From positions 1 through 39,175 of the forward strand of contig NZ_PDJV01000024.1 in assembly GCF_004116465.1 (NCBI RefSeq): a DNA stretch of 39,175 nt, in the 5' to 3' direction. This document shows positions 14,643 through 23,534 of the stretch, one piece after another (within the stretch, counting starts at the first letter, position 1; the number at the start of each line of letters is the position of its first letter). The DNA comes from Arcobacter sp. F2176 (GTDB lineage: Bacteria > Campylobacterota > Campylobacteria > Campylobacterales > Arcobacteraceae). The position numbers and the translations under genes are program-made. The notes under the pieces were generated by a model. It saw only the letters and a program-made list of their open reading frames with translations, had not been told where the DNA came from and ran no database searches.

Positions 14643-15353
14643 TTGCTTCTATATCAACCACAAGATGGCTATTGTTACAATAGTGATACTCACTTTTTAC
14701 ATCATTTTATAAATACAAATTTAAAAATCTTTAAAAACATAAAAGGTGAACTCTTAGACATAGGAAGTGGAAGTGGGATATTGGGACTTTTAGTTGCAAG
14801 AGATAATCCAAGATTAAATTTAAATCAATGCGAAGTTCAGGATAAATTTCAAGAATTGACAAAGATAAATTCTAAAAACAATAAAATAGAATCAAGAATA
14901 TACAAAGGAAAATATCAAGATATTAGTTTTGATAAAACTTTTGATATTTGTGTTTCAAATCCACCTTTTTATCATACAAATGTTGTAAAAACAGAAAATG
15001 AAAATATAAAAATAGCAAGATATAATGACTCTATGCCTTTGGTTGATTTTATATCAAAAACTTCAAAAGTATTAAATCAAAACGGTAAGTTTTTCTTCTG
15101 TTATGATGTTAAGCAGTTAAATGATATTATGCACCTTTTAAATGAGTATAAGTTAAATATCGAGTCGATGCAGTTTGTGCATCCAAAGCTTGGAAAAGAT
15201 GCTACTTTAGTATTGATTTATGCAAGAAAAAATTCAAAATCTTTGATGCGAATATTAAGTCCGCTTATTGTATTTGATGAAAAAGATTTTACTAAAGAGG
15301 TTCAAGATATTTATAAAGTATCTTCAACACACAGTATAAAAGTTGATATATGA
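14643..15353 (+). CDS. N6-adenine class I methyltransferase, probably tRNA1(Val) A37 (TrmN6-like)
   Basis: The 236-residue protein has a class I SAM-binding motif DIGSGSGILGLL (about 39-50) and the amino-methyltransferase motif SNPPFY (about 114-119), which marks methylation of an exocyclic amine. The size and arrangement suit TrmN6/YfiC, which makes m6A37 in tRNA1(Val). An rRNA or protein target is possible. The start is TTG at 14643 with AAAAAAGG at 14629-14636. TACAAT at 14613-14618 may be its -10. It overlaps the YkgJ-family gene by 4 bp (ATGA). Confidence 0.75.
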   Translation: MLLYQPQDGYCYNSDTHFLHHFINTNLKIFKNIKGELLDIGSGSGILGLLVARDNPRLNLNQCEVQDKFQELTKINSKNNKIESRIYKGKYQDISFDKTFDICVSNPPFYHTNVVKTENENIKIARYNDSMPLVDFISKTSKVLNQNGKFFFCYDVKQLNDIMHLLNEYKLNIESMQFVHPKLGKDATLVLIYARKNSKSLMRILSPLIVFDEKDFTKEVQDIYKVSSTHSIKVDI

Positions 15354-15733
15354 ATGAAATAATAAAACAAGATGATTTTCCCTATGGTTTTAATCCAAAA
15401 GCTTGTGATACTTGCGCAGGAAACTGTTGCATAGGTGAGAGCGGTTATATTTGGATAAATAAAACCGAACAAGAAGATTTGGCAAAACTTTTAAATATAG
15501 AAGTAGATGAGTTAGTATATAAGTTTTTAAGAAAAGTAGGGTATAAGTATACAATCAATGAAAAAAGATTGGCTGAAAATAATTATGCTTGTGTCTTTTT
15601 TGATTTGGAAAAAAGACAGTGTTCTGTGTATGAAGCAAGACCAAAACAGTGTAGAACTTTCCCTTTTTGGGATTATTTTAAAACAAGAATTAATGAGGTA
15701 AAAGAAGAGTGTCCAGCTATAAAAGATATTTAA
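15350..15733 (+). CDS. YkgJ-family cysteine-cluster protein
   Basis: The 127-residue protein has the cysteine pattern of the YkgJ (zinc/iron-chelating, UPF0153) family: C-D-T-C-x3-C-C near residues 19-27, then single cysteines in YACVFF and RQCSVYEARPKQCRTFPFW. Such proteins bind a metal ion or cluster, but their role is not settled. It overlaps the upstream methyltransferase by 4 bp and the downstream TPR gene by 25 bp, so all three are probably translated as a coupled set. Confidence 0.8.
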   Translation: MNEIIKQDDFPYGFNPKACDTCAGNCCIGESGYIWINKTEQEDLAKLLNIEVDELVYKFLRKVGYKYTINEKRLAENNYACVFFDLEKRQCSVYEARPKQCRTFPFWDYFKTRINEVKEECPAIKDI

Positions 15734-16968
15734 TAATATTTATTTTTCTAAGTTCTTTGTTTGCAAAAGAAGTAGATAAAGATTTTAATGAAGATTTATA
15801 TATTGTATATGCCTTAGAATATGAAAGACAAGGTAATACAAATCAAGCTAGATTTTTGTATGAAAAATTATATGACAATACTAATAACTATGAATATTAT
15901 ATAAGATATTTAAGAGCATCTTTGGCAACAGGTCATTTTAAAGATATTGTAAAAAAAGTACAAAATCATCTTGGCGATAATGTAAAAGAACAAGAGCTTA
16001 TTTTAAGAATATATTGTGTTTCATTACTTAATCTAAATCAAACAGACAAAGCCTTAGAAGTGGCACAAAAACTTTTAACTAAATATAAAAGTGCTCTAAA
16101 CTATGAAGTTTTGGCAAATGTTTATTTTGTAAAAAAAGATTATACAAAAGCAGCTTCGTATTTTGAAACTTCATATTCTATGAATAATAGTTCAAATACA
16201 CTTCTTAATCTTGTAAATATTTTATATGCGTATTTAAATAAAAAGCCAGAAGCTTTAGCTTATCTTGAAACACATGTTAGACTATTTGGTTGTGATTCAA
16301 ATATTTGTTCAAAATTGATATCTATTTATCAAGAACAAAATAATGTAGATGGAATTATTTCAGTTTTAAAAAGATCATATCAAACATATAAAAATGAAGA
16401 CAACGAAGATATGGCTAATAAAACATATAAAGTTTTAATCTCATACTTAGAGAAGAAAGATATAAATGAAGCAATTTTATTTCTAGAAAAAGAAAAATTA
16501 GATGATGTAAAACTAGTGAGTTTGTACAAAAGAACTGACCAACCACTAAAAGCCCTTAAGTTAGTGCGAAAACTATATAAACAAGATGGCAATGTTGATT
16601 TATTGGCTCAAATTGCTATTTTAGAGTTTGAAACAGCAGCAGATAAAAGAAAAGTTTTAGACAATGTTATTAAAAAATTTAATGAAGTACTAACTGTTTT
16701 AGATAATCATGTTTATCAAAACTATTTAGGTTATATTTTAATTGATTACAATGTTGACATAAAAAAAGGTCTTGCTTATGTTGAGGAAGCTTTAAAGAAA
16801 GCTCCAAATAATATAGCTTATATTGATTCAAAAGCTTGGGGAAATTACAAATTGAAAAATTGTAAAATTGCTTATAAACTTATGAAAAAAGTAGTTGATG
16901 AAGTAGGGCTTAGTGATAGTGAGATTAGAATGCATTGGAAGAAAATTAAGGAGTGTAGTAAAAAATGA
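15709..16968 (+). CDS. Secreted tetratricopeptide-repeat protein
   Basis: The 419-residue protein has a signal peptide (about 1-19, cleavage after SLFA) and an array of TPR-like helical pairs through most of the mature chain, for example around residues 25-60, 110-165 and 330-375 (typical A-x-x-Y/L-x-x-A-L...P-x-x-x pattern). It probably acts as a periplasmic scaffold. The start is GTG at 15709 inside the YkgJ gene; no later start would keep the signal peptide. It overlaps trpC by 4 bp. The exact partner is not evident. Confidence 0.78.
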   Translation: MSSYKRYLIIFIFLSSLFAKEVDKDFNEDLYIVYALEYERQGNTNQARFLYEKLYDNTNNYEYYIRYLRASLATGHFKDIVKKVQNHLGDNVKEQELILRIYCVSLLNLNQTDKALEVAQKLLTKYKSALNYEVLANVYFVKKDYTKAASYFETSYSMNNSSNTLLNLVNILYAYLNKKPEALAYLETHVRLFGCDSNICSKLISIYQEQNNVDGIISVLKRSYQTYKNEDNEDMANKTYKVLISYLEKKDINEAILFLEKEKLDDVKLVSLYKRTDQPLKALKLVRKLYKQDGNVDLLAQIAILEFETAADKRKVLDNVIKKFNEVLTVLDNHVYQNYLGYILIDYNVDIKKGLAYVEEALKKAPNNIAYIDSKAWGNYKLKNCKIAYKLMKKVVDEVGLSDSEIRMHWKKIKECSKK

Positions 16969-17756
16969 TTTTAGATGAGATAAATAAGAGAACTTTAGAA
17001 GATGTACAAAGAAGGAAAAAAGAGATACCTTTAGAATTATTAGGAAGAAGTTTAAGTTCTAATCCATATGCTCCAAGAGATGTAAAACCATATCTTACAT
17101 CAACTAAAGAAGAACCAATTAGAATCATTGCTGAAGTTAAAAAAGCAAGTCCTAGTAAGGGAGTTATTAAAGAAGACTTTGATCCAGTATTTATTGCTCA
17201 AGAGTATTCAAAAAATGGAGCAAATGCTATTTCTGTTTTAACTGAACCTCACTATTTCCAAGGAAATTTAGAGTACCTAACACAAATAAGAAGATATGTT
17301 CCAACACCACTTCTTAGAAAAGATTTTATTTTAGATAAGTATCAAATCGTGGAAGCTTTAGTTTATGGCGCAGATTTTATACTTCTTATTGCAAAAAGTT
17401 TATCTACTAAAGATTTAAAAGAGTTATATGAATACGCACTTCACTTAGGACTAGAAGTATTAGTTGAAGTTCATGATAAAGAAGATTTAACAAAAGCTAT
17501 GAAATGTGGAGCACATATTGTAGGAATAAATCATAGAAATCTTGAAACGATGGAGATGGATATGAGTCTTTGTGAAAAACTAATACCTATGATTCCAAAT
17601 GGAAAAATTATCGTTGCAGAAAGTGGAGTAAGTAGTACTGAAATAATAAAAAATCTAAGCGAAATAGGTGCAGATGCTTTTCTAATAGGTGAACATTTTA
17701 TGAGAGTTCCAAGTATAGAAGAAGAGTTGAAAAAGTTTAAAAACTCACTAAACTAA
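16965..17756 (+). CDS. trpC: Indole-3-glycerol-phosphate synthase
   Basis: This 263-residue TIM-barrel enzyme closes the indole ring in tryptophan biosynthesis. Signatures visible are [40 protein letters not shown], and the AESGVSS and FLIGEHFM phosphate-binding ends. It is monofunctional, with trpF encoded separately at 6397-6987. It is coupled to the upstream TPR gene by a 4-bp overlap and followed after 1 bp by a ZIP-like transporter gene, so no dedicated trp leader or attenuator lies here. Confidence 0.96.
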   Translation: MILDEINKRTLEDVQRRKKEIPLELLGRSLSSNPYAPRDVKPYLTSTKEEPIRIIAEVKKASPSKGVIKEDFDPVFIAQEYSKNGANAISVLTEPHYFQGNLEYLTQIRRYVPTPLLRKDFILDKYQIVEALVYGADFILLIAKSLSTKDLKELYEYALHLGLEVLVEVHDKEDLTKAMKCGAHIVGINHRNLETMEMDMSLCEKLIPMIPNGKIIVAESGVSSTEIIKNLSEIGADAFLIGEHFMRVPSIEEELKKFKNSLN

Positions 17757-17757
17757 C

Positions 17758-18465
17758 ATGATTTATGAAATTATTCTATTTTCTCTATTAGCTGGTTCTA
17801 CAGTTTTTATTGGTGGTTTGATTTCATACTATTTTGAAAATAGAGTACATAATAAAGAGCTAAAAGAGCTTATTATTCACTACTTAATAGCTTTTTCAAC
17901 AGGAATAATGCTTTCTGCCATCTCTTTTGTTTTAGTCCCTGATGGGATGTTAGAATTGCCTGTTTTATTAAGTACTTCACTTTTTATTTTAGGTGGACTT
18001 TCTTTTTTCTTTTTTGATAAGTTAATTGAAAAGAACAGATATAAAATACCACAAGTAATAGCTATGTTATTGGATTTTATTCCAGAATCTATAGCTTTAG
18101 GTGCTGTATTTGTTTATAACCATAAAGTTGGAGTTTTACTCTCTATTTTTATAGCCTTACAAAACTTACCAGAATCATTTAATTCATATACTGAGCTAAA
18201 AAAACTAAAACACTCATCTTATAAAGCACTTTTTATACTATTTATTTTAAGTTTTGTTGGACTCATCTTTTCCCTATTAGGTTATGTATTTTTAGAAGAT
18301 AAGATTTTGATTACTTCTTCTTTGATGCTTTTTTCAGCGGGTGGAATTATGTATATTATCTTTCAAGATATTGCACCATTATTGCAATATAAAAAAAGAA
18401 AATTAATTGCTATTGGTGTAAACTTTGGATTTATAATTGGCATGTTAGGTGAATCTATAATATAA
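17758..18465 (+). CDS. ZIP-family divalent metal transporter-like membrane protein
   Basis: The 235-residue protein has seven to eight predicted membrane segments and the ZIP double motif: LDFIPES in the fourth and LQNLPES in the fifth helix, each with the conserved P-E pair. Canonical ZIP proteins have H-N-x-P-E-G in the first motif. Here the metal-ligand histidine is aspartate and the glycine is serine, so metal preference or even transport is uncertain. It begins 1 bp after trpC. No histidine-rich loop is visible. Confidence 0.72.
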   Translation: MIYEIILFSLLAGSTVFIGGLISYYFENRVHNKELKELIIHYLIAFSTGIMLSAISFVLVPDGMLELPVLLSTSLFILGGLSFFFFDKLIEKNRYKIPQVIAMLLDFIPESIALGAVFVYNHKVGVLLSIFIALQNLPESFNSYTELKKLKHSSYKALFILFILSFVGLIFSLLGYVFLEDKILITSSLMLFSAGGIMYIIFQDIAPLLQYKKRKLIAIGVNFGFIIGMLGESII

Positions 18466-18509
18466 GTAAAACTTATAGATTTTTTAACATTAAATTAACA
18501 ATAAACTCT

Positions 18510-18515
18510 TATAAT
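18510..18515 (+). promoter_or_regulatory. -10 box for the hypothetical gene at 18545
   Basis: A perfect TATAAT sits 30 bp before the ATG in a short AT-rich gap, with AGGG at 18535-18538 as the ribosome site. This suggests that the gene has its own promoter rather than relying on readthrough from trpC and the ZIP gene. Confidence 0.5.
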
Positions 18516-18544
18516 TAACCTTATTTAAATACATAGGGTTTTTT

Positions 18545-19093
18545 ATGAATAAAATATTAGTTTTAACAATTTCTACTATTATCTTATTTTTTGCATATGG
18601 AATATTTGAAAATATGACAAAAAATGATCCTAAAAGTAAAAGGGTAGAGTGCCAAGAAAAAACTGTAACTTTTGAATCAATTTATTCACCTGGAAAAATA
18701 TCACTTGCTAAAGATTTACTCCTATCAGATAATTATATAACCAAATCAGAGATAAATTATTCAGTTTTTATGCCTTCTATTTTAAAAGAATTCTATGATA
18801 TAAAAAAAGCAGATTCTATTTTAAAAAAAAATATTCCCAAAGAAAAAACAGTAAACACAGATAAAAAAGTTGTAATTGACTATTATATTTTGGAAAATGA
18901 TAAAAAAGATAAAAATAAAAAAGGCTCAAAATCTAATTTTTTTGCAGGATATTTAGTATTTGAATTTAAAATTGATAAAAAAATAGTTTACAAAATACAA
19001 ACAGATTATATGGATGAAGATGGTAGTGATATAGAAGAGAGAATGAAGTGTGTTATAAAATCATTTCTAAGTATAAAAAATAAGAAAATGTAA
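18545..19093 (+). CDS. Hypothetical membrane-anchored or secreted protein
   Basis: The 182-residue protein has an N-terminal hydrophobic helix (about 4-22) and no lipobox, so it is either anchored or cleaved. The mature part has two cysteines (VECQEK and MKCVIK) and a beta-rich look, with a lysine-rich insertion around residues 118-130. I do not recognise it. It is convergent with the PLP-homeostasis gene and shares a palindromic terminator with it. Confidence 0.68.
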   Translation: MNKILVLTISTIILFFAYGIFENMTKNDPKSKRVECQEKTVTFESIYSPGKISLAKDLLLSDNYITKSEINYSVFMPSILKEFYDIKKADSILKKNIPKEKTVNTDKKVVIDYYILENDKKDKNKKGSKSNFFAGYLVFEFKIDKKIVYKIQTDYMDEDGSDIEERMKCVIKSFLSIKNKKM

Positions 19094-19094
19094 C

Positions 19095-19118
19095 TCAAGT
19101 CTATTTAAATAGACTTGA
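19095..19118. terminator. Shared palindromic terminator of convergent genes
   Basis: A perfect 24-bp palindrome with 12-bp arms can form a hairpin on either strand. It covers the last codons and stop of the minus-strand gene ending at 19101 and follows the plus-strand stop at 19093 by 1 bp. No long T-tract is present. Confidence 0.6.
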
Positions 19119-19781
19119 ACCTACTCGAATCATATTTGAACCACATGCAATAGCTAATTCAAAATCCCCACTCATCCCCATAGAACAATATTTTGCTCCA
19201 AATGGTGCTAACTCATCAAAGATTTTCTTAGTTGTTTCAAAAGATTTTTTTACAATTTCTTCTTCTTCAACATGAGCTCCGATACTCATTACACCTTTTA
19301 GATTTATATTTGCACATGTATCAATTATATTTTTATAAACTTCAATTGCCTCTTCTGGCATAACGCCAGCTTTTGATTCTTCATAAGCTGAGTTTATTTG
19401 AAGTAGGGCATTTATTTTTTTATTTTTTGCTTCTAATTTTTTGTTAAGTTCAATTGCTAATTCTAAAGAGTCAATTGATTGAATCAATGTTGGATTTAAA
19501 TCAATCAAATTATTGATTTTATTTTTTTGAAGTCTTCCCACAAAATGCCATTCTAATGGTAACTCCTCAAGTTTTTCCATTTTGTCTTTTAAATCTTGTA
19601 CTTTGTTCTCACCATAAGCTCTTTGACCTGCATCATATAAAGTTGCTACTTCTTCTGATAGGCTATATTTACTAATAGCTATGATTTTTACTATATGATG
19701 ATGAGAGACTTGAAGTCTTGCAGCTTCAACTCTTTCTATTAATTTGTCTAAATTTTCTACAGCTAACTGTTTTGTTAACAT
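19101..19781 (-). CDS. Pyridoxal-phosphate homeostasis protein (YggS/PLPBP family)
   Basis: The 226-residue protein folds like the N-terminal barrel of alanine racemase. The PLP lysine is in IIAISKYS. Further family blocks are YGENKVQDL, WHFVGRLQKNK, SIDSLELA, SAYEESKAG and the C-terminal SMGMSGDFELAI and GSNMIRVGSSLF. It binds PLP without a racemase activity and keeps the vitamin B6 pool and amino-acid levels balanced. It is the last gene of a minus-strand run, 8 bp after rseP. Confidence 0.93.
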   Translation of the reverse strand: MLTKQLAVENLDKLIERVEAARLQVSHHHIVKIIAISKYSLSEEVATLYDAGQRAYGENKVQDLKDKMEKLEELPLEWHFVGRLQKNKINNLIDLNPTLIQSIDSLELAIELNKKLEAKNKKINALLQINSAYEESKAGVMPEEAIEVYKNIIDTCANINLKGVMSIGAHVEEEEIVKKSFETTKKIFDELAPFGAKYCSMGMSGDFELAIACGSNMIRVGSSLFK

Positions 19782-19789
19782 CTATTCTC

Positions 19790-20842
19790 CTACTTTAATA
19801 ATCTAGAGATATCGTTATAAATACCCAAAAGCATAAGTGAACCAAGAATTACCCATCCTACAACTGTCAAGTACATAAACACTTTATCACTTGGTTTTCT
19901 TCTTGCTATTATTTCATAAAGGTTAAACATAATATGTCCACCATCAAGGGCTGGTATTGGAAGAAGGTTTAAAACTCCTAAATTCACTGAGATAAGAGCT
20001 GTAATTGTTAATAATGCAATGATACTTGATTGACTTGCATCTGAGATTACTTTTCCTATTGTTATTACTCCACCAACTTCACTACTTGGAATTACACCTT
20101 GGATTAGTTTTTGAACACCTTTAAAAATCATTTTTGATGACTCTACTGTTGAGTCATAGGCAAAACCTAGTGCTTCAATTGGTGATAAATCTAATTTCAC
20201 TACTTTAGGTGCAGGGGCAATACCTATCATTCTTTTTTTGATTTTTTCTTTAAATATATTTTCACTATCACTTATATGTGGGTTTATGATTCTTGTAATA
20301 ACTGCACCATCTCTTTTAATATAAAATTGAAGAGCACCTTTTGACTGTACAATATATTTTCCAACTTCATTCCACTGTTTTACATCTGTATTATTTATTC
20401 TTAAAATTTCATCATTTACTTTTAATCCAGCTTTTGCAGCAGGTGAATTAGCTACAACTTGACCAATTGTTGGACTTAAAGCATTTGCTCCAATAATTGC
20501 AATTGCAAAATATAAAATAGCTGCAAGAATAAAGTTAGCAAATGGACCAGCAAAAAGTATTATTATTCTTTGCCAAGGTTTTTTGTTATTGTATGAATCA
20601 TTTCCAGCTTCTACAAGTCCTGGTTTAGTATCATCTTGACCTTTCATTTTTACATAACCACCAAGTGGTATTAATGCAAATTGCCAAGATGTTCCCATCC
20701 ACTGTTTAGAATAAAGTTTTTTTCCAAAACCTATTGAGAATACTTCAACTTTTATTCCAAAGTATCGTGCTGCCAAAAAGTGTCCTAATTCATGGAAAAA
20801 TACCAAAAATGAAAGAACAAGTAAAAAAGTTATAGTACCCAC
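19790..20842 (-). CDS. rseP: Site-2 intramembrane metalloprotease RseP
   Basis: The 350-residue membrane protein has the zinc motif HELGH (residues 18-22) in its first helix and the second metal-site motif NLLPIPALDGGH in the third, with a single PDZ domain (about 115-200, around SPAAKAGLKVNDEIL). It cleaves membrane-embedded signalling proteins or remnant signal peptides. E. coli RseP has two PDZ domains and is longer, so this is the shorter form. It lies 9 bp downstream of pgsA, in an order common in bacteria that combine lipid and envelope genes. Confidence 0.94.
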   Translation of the reverse strand: MGTITFLLVLSFLVFFHELGHFLAARYFGIKVEVFSIGFGKKLYSKQWMGTSWQFALIPLGGYVKMKGQDDTKPGLVEAGNDSYNNKKPWQRIIILFAGPFANFILAAILYFAIAIIGANALSPTIGQVVANSPAAKAGLKVNDEILRINNTDVKQWNEVGKYIVQSKGALQFYIKRDGAVITRIINPHISDSENIFKEKIKKRMIGIAPAPKVVKLDLSPIEALGFAYDSTVESSKMIFKGVQKLIQGVIPSSEVGGVITIGKVISDASQSSIIALLTITALISVNLGVLNLLPIPALDGGHIMFNLYEIIARRKPSDKVFMYLTVVGWVILGSLMLLGIYNDISRLLK

Positions 20843-20851
20843 AAATATCCT

Positions 20852-21394
20852 TTAGTTTTTAAAATAGTCTCTTATATATTCATATCCTGAATATAGTGTT
20901 AATATAACTGCAAACCAAAGTAATTCAGTTCCAAAAGGCCAATTCATAATTAAAAAACCAATAGCTATCATTTGAACTACAGTTTTTATTTTTCCTGCCA
21001 TTGTTGAAGCTACATCTTTACCTTCACCAATTGCAACAACTCTAAGTCCTGTTATAAAGAATTCCCTTGAAAGTATTAAAAATATAGCCCAGGCACTTGC
21101 TCTATTTATAGCTACAAGTCCTATGAAACCTGAAAGCATAAGCATTTTATCTGCAAGTGGATCTAATATACCACCAAGTTTTGTTATTTGATTCCAAGAT
21201 CTTGCTATATATCCATCAAAAAAGTCAGTAACTGAAGCTATCACAAAAATAAGTCCAGCAAAATAATCTAGCCAAGAGGGATGCCAAGTAGAAAAAATGG
21301 CACTATCCCTATCAACTAAAAACCATAACATTAATGGTGCTAATGCTATTCTTAAAAGTGCTAAGGCATTAGGCAGATTTAATTTTTTTGTCAT
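20852..21394 (-). CDS. pgsA: CDP-diacylglycerol-glycerol-3-phosphate 3-phosphatidyltransferase
   Basis: The 180-residue membrane enzyme makes phosphatidylglycerophosphate, the first committed step to phosphatidylglycerol. The CDP-alcohol phosphotransferase signature D-x2-D-G-x2-A-R-x8-G-x3-D-x3-D is complete in DFFDGYIARS through GGILDPLADK. About five membrane segments are predicted. It starts at the last base of the upstream FabL-type gene (1-bp overlap), so the membrane-lipid genes fabL-like, pgsA and rseP are translated together. Confidence 0.94.
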   Translation of the reverse strand: MTKKLNLPNALALLRIALAPLMLWFLVDRDSAIFSTWHPSWLDYFAGLIFVIASVTDFFDGYIARSWNQITKLGGILDPLADKMLMLSGFIGLVAINRASAWAIFLILSREFFITGLRVVAIGEGKDVASTMAGKIKTVVQMIAIGFLIMNWPFGTELLWFAVILTLYSGYEYIRDYFKN

Positions 21395-22173
21395 TATCTA
21401 AAAGTTGTCCCACCATCTACGATTAGAGTATGACCTGTAATCCATGATGCATCATTAGTACATAAGAAATAACATGATTGTGCTAAATCTTCTGGTTGAC
21501 CAATTCTATTTAGTGGAGAGTATTCAGCAGTTTTTGCTTTTACTTCTTCATAGTTTGTAAATGCTTTAAGTGCATCTGTATCAATTGGACCACCAGAAAC
21601 TGCATTTACTCTAATACCATATTCACCAAGTTCATTTGCAGCATATCTAACCATAGCTTCAACTGCTGCTTTATTTGTACCATGACCTGCATAGTTTTCG
21701 ATATATACTAAGTTTCCTGTACTACTTAAACTAACAATTGCTCCACCACCAATTTGTTGCATTCTTTTTGCAGCTTGTTGTGCACCACAAACAAAGGCAT
21801 TTACTGTTGCTGTATAGATATTATTTAATCCTCTTGGTTTTAGTTTCATAAATTTACCATATCCACCAACAACTGCTCGTCCATAAATCATAGCATTTGA
21901 GATAAAGAAATCAACTCTATCAAAATCTTTGTCGATTTCTAAAAATAGTTCTTTATATTTTTCTGGTTCTAAGATATTAAAAGGATATGCTTTACATTTT
22001 ACACCATATTTTTCTTCAACATCTTTACAAATATCTTCTGCAAATTGTTGATTTGAATTATATGTAAAAGCAACATTGATACCATTACTTGCAAACTTAT
22101 AAACACACTCTTTACCAATACCTTTTGTTCCACCAGAAATTACTAATGTTTTTCCCTTCATCTCACTACTCAT
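21394..22173 (-). CDS. Enoyl-ACP reductase III-like SDR (FabL type)
   Basis: This 259-residue short-chain dehydrogenase has the NAD(P)-binding GGTKGIG motif at 14-20. The active site has Y161 and K168 separated by six residues (YAGHGTNK), the spacing of enoyl-ACP reductases, not the Y-x3-K of classical SDRs such as FabG. RVNAVSGGPIDTDALKAF closely resembles the equivalent stretch I recall from Bacillus FabL. It would reduce enoyl-ACP in the final step of fatty-acid elongation. It overlaps both dapA and pgsA by 1 bp. If a FabI exists elsewhere in the genome, this would be a second, possibly triclosan-insensitive, reductase. Confidence 0.75.
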   Translation of the reverse strand: MSSEMKGKTLVISGGTKGIGKECVYKFASNGINVAFTYNSNQQFAEDICKDVEEKYGVKCKAYPFNILEPEKYKELFLEIDKDFDRVDFFISNAMIYGRAVVGGYGKFMKLKPRGLNNIYTATVNAFVCGAQQAAKRMQQIGGGAIVSLSSTGNLVYIENYAGHGTNKAAVEAMVRYAANELGEYGIRVNAVSGGPIDTDALKAFTNYEEVKAKTAEYSPLNRIGQPEDLAQSCYFLCTNDASWITGHTLIVDGGTTFR

Positions 22174-23060
22174 TATTTTATTACCTCATAATTTTTAATT
22201 ATTTCTTCAATTTTTTTCATATTTTCTAAGCTTGGTTTTGTAAGTGGTAATCTATACTCTAAAGTATCCATTAATCCTGCAATATACATAGCCGCTTTTA
22301 TTGGTATTGGATTGTTTTCACAAAACATAATTTTATTTAGTGCATATAGTTCATTATTTATAGCTCTTCCTGTTTCATAATCACCTTCAAATACTGATTT
22401 TACTAATCTACTTTTGTAATTAGGAAGTAAATTTGCAGTAACTGAAATAATACCTTTCCCACCATTTGCAAGCATAGGAAAATCAATAAGATCATCACCA
22501 GAAACTACACAAAAGTCAGCTCTTTTTGCATTTAATTCAATTGCTCGCTCTAGACTTCCTGTTGCTTCTTTGATTGCATAGATATTTTTAATATCATCAA
22601 ATAATCTAATTGCAGTATCTGCTTCAATATCAACTCCAGTTCTTCCTGGAACATTATAAAGCATAACTGGAATTTCAACAGACTCGGCAATTGCTTTGTA
22701 GTGTTGATAAAGTCCCTCTTGCATAGGTTTGTTATAATATGGAGCAACAGATAATATTCCATCAGCTCCAACATTTTGTGCATGTTTTGCTATATCACAA
22801 GCTTCATGTGTAGCATTAGAACCAGCTCCTGCTATAACTTTTACATTTGTTCCTTTACAAACTGAAACTGCAATTTCAATACACTCTTTATGTTCATTAT
22901 GTGATAAAGTTGCACTTTCTCCTGTCGTTCCAACAGGAACAACTGCATCTATTCCTTGAGCTATTTGTCTTTTGATTAAATATTCATAGCAAACAGCATC
23001 AACTCTTCCATTTTTAAATGGAGTGATTAATGCTGTCATTGCCCCGGTAATTATATTCAT
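22173..23060 (-). CDS. dapA: 4-hydroxy-tetrahydrodipicolinate synthase
   Basis: The 295-residue TIM-barrel aldolase condenses pyruvate with aspartate semialdehyde on the way to diaminopimelate and lysine. [14 protein letters not shown] carries the threonine pair, [10 protein letters not shown] the catalytic tyrosine, and IKEATGS the Schiff-base lysine. The length is normal. It is followed directly by the FabL-type gene (TAATG overlap) and preceded by a truncated haemoglobin gene, in a neighbourhood resembling the dapA locus of Campylobacter. Confidence 0.96.
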   Translation of the reverse strand: MNIITGAMTALITPFKNGRVDAVCYEYLIKRQIAQGIDAVVPVGTTGESATLSHNEHKECIEIAVSVCKGTNVKVIAGAGSNATHEACDIAKHAQNVGADGILSVAPYYNKPMQEGLYQHYKAIAESVEIPVMLYNVPGRTGVDIEADTAIRLFDDIKNIYAIKEATGSLERAIELNAKRADFCVVSGDDLIDFPMLANGGKGIISVTANLLPNYKSRLVKSVFEGDYETGRAINNELYALNKIMFCENNPIPIKAAMYIAGLMDTLEYRLPLTKPSLENMKKIEEIIKNYEVIK

Positions 23061-23069
23061 TTACTTCCT

Positions 23070-23534
23070 TTATACTTTTACTATATCTTCTGGTAATTTG
23101 ATTCCAGTATCTACATTTACTGTATGTTTTGAAAATTTTTCTAAGTATTCCCAAAAACTTTTTTTTGCTTCTTCTGAAATTTTAACATCTTTTAGTACTT
23201 CTTGCATACAACCAAGCCATTCTGTTCTTGCTTTTTCAGTTATTGAAAAAGGTTCATGGGCTTTCATCATATCAAAGTGACCAACTTCTTCTGAATAATA
23301 CTTTGGACCGCCACAAGCTTCTATAAAAAACTTTACATTATGTGCTTTGACTTTTGCTAACTCTTTTTCATCTTGAGGAAAAAAATTAGAGATGTCACTT
23401 TCCACTAATAAGTCATAAAACTTATTAAAAAGCTCAACTAAGCCCTTTTCTCCTAATTCTTTGTAAAACAAAGGCTTAGGTAACTCAAAATGAGGCTTTT
23501 CTCCAAAGGTTGTTTTACTTATCTTGTAATCCAT
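23070..23534 (-). CDS. Truncated haemoglobin, group II
   Basis: The globin of about 154 residues has the group II pattern: GGPKYYSEEVGH, then HEPFSI with the proximal histidine H93, and ARTEWLGCM with the conserved tryptophan W106. A tyrosine near residue 40 fits the B10 position. It has an N-terminal extension of about 30 residues before the first globin helix. Group II proteins bind oxygen or nitric oxide and are usually linked to oxidative or nitrosative stress. I start it at the second in-frame ATG (23534). The first one, at 23543, abuts its only ribosome site with no spacing. The gene overlaps the end of the M16 protease gene. Confidence 0.85.
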   Translation of the reverse strand: MDYKISKTTFGEKPHFELPKPLFYKELGEKGLVELFNKFYDLLVESDISNFFPQDEKELAKVKAHNVKFFIEACGGPKYYSEEVGHFDMMKAHEPFSITEKARTEWLGCMQEVLKDVKISEEAKKSFWEYLEKFSKHTVNVDTGIKLPEDIVKV

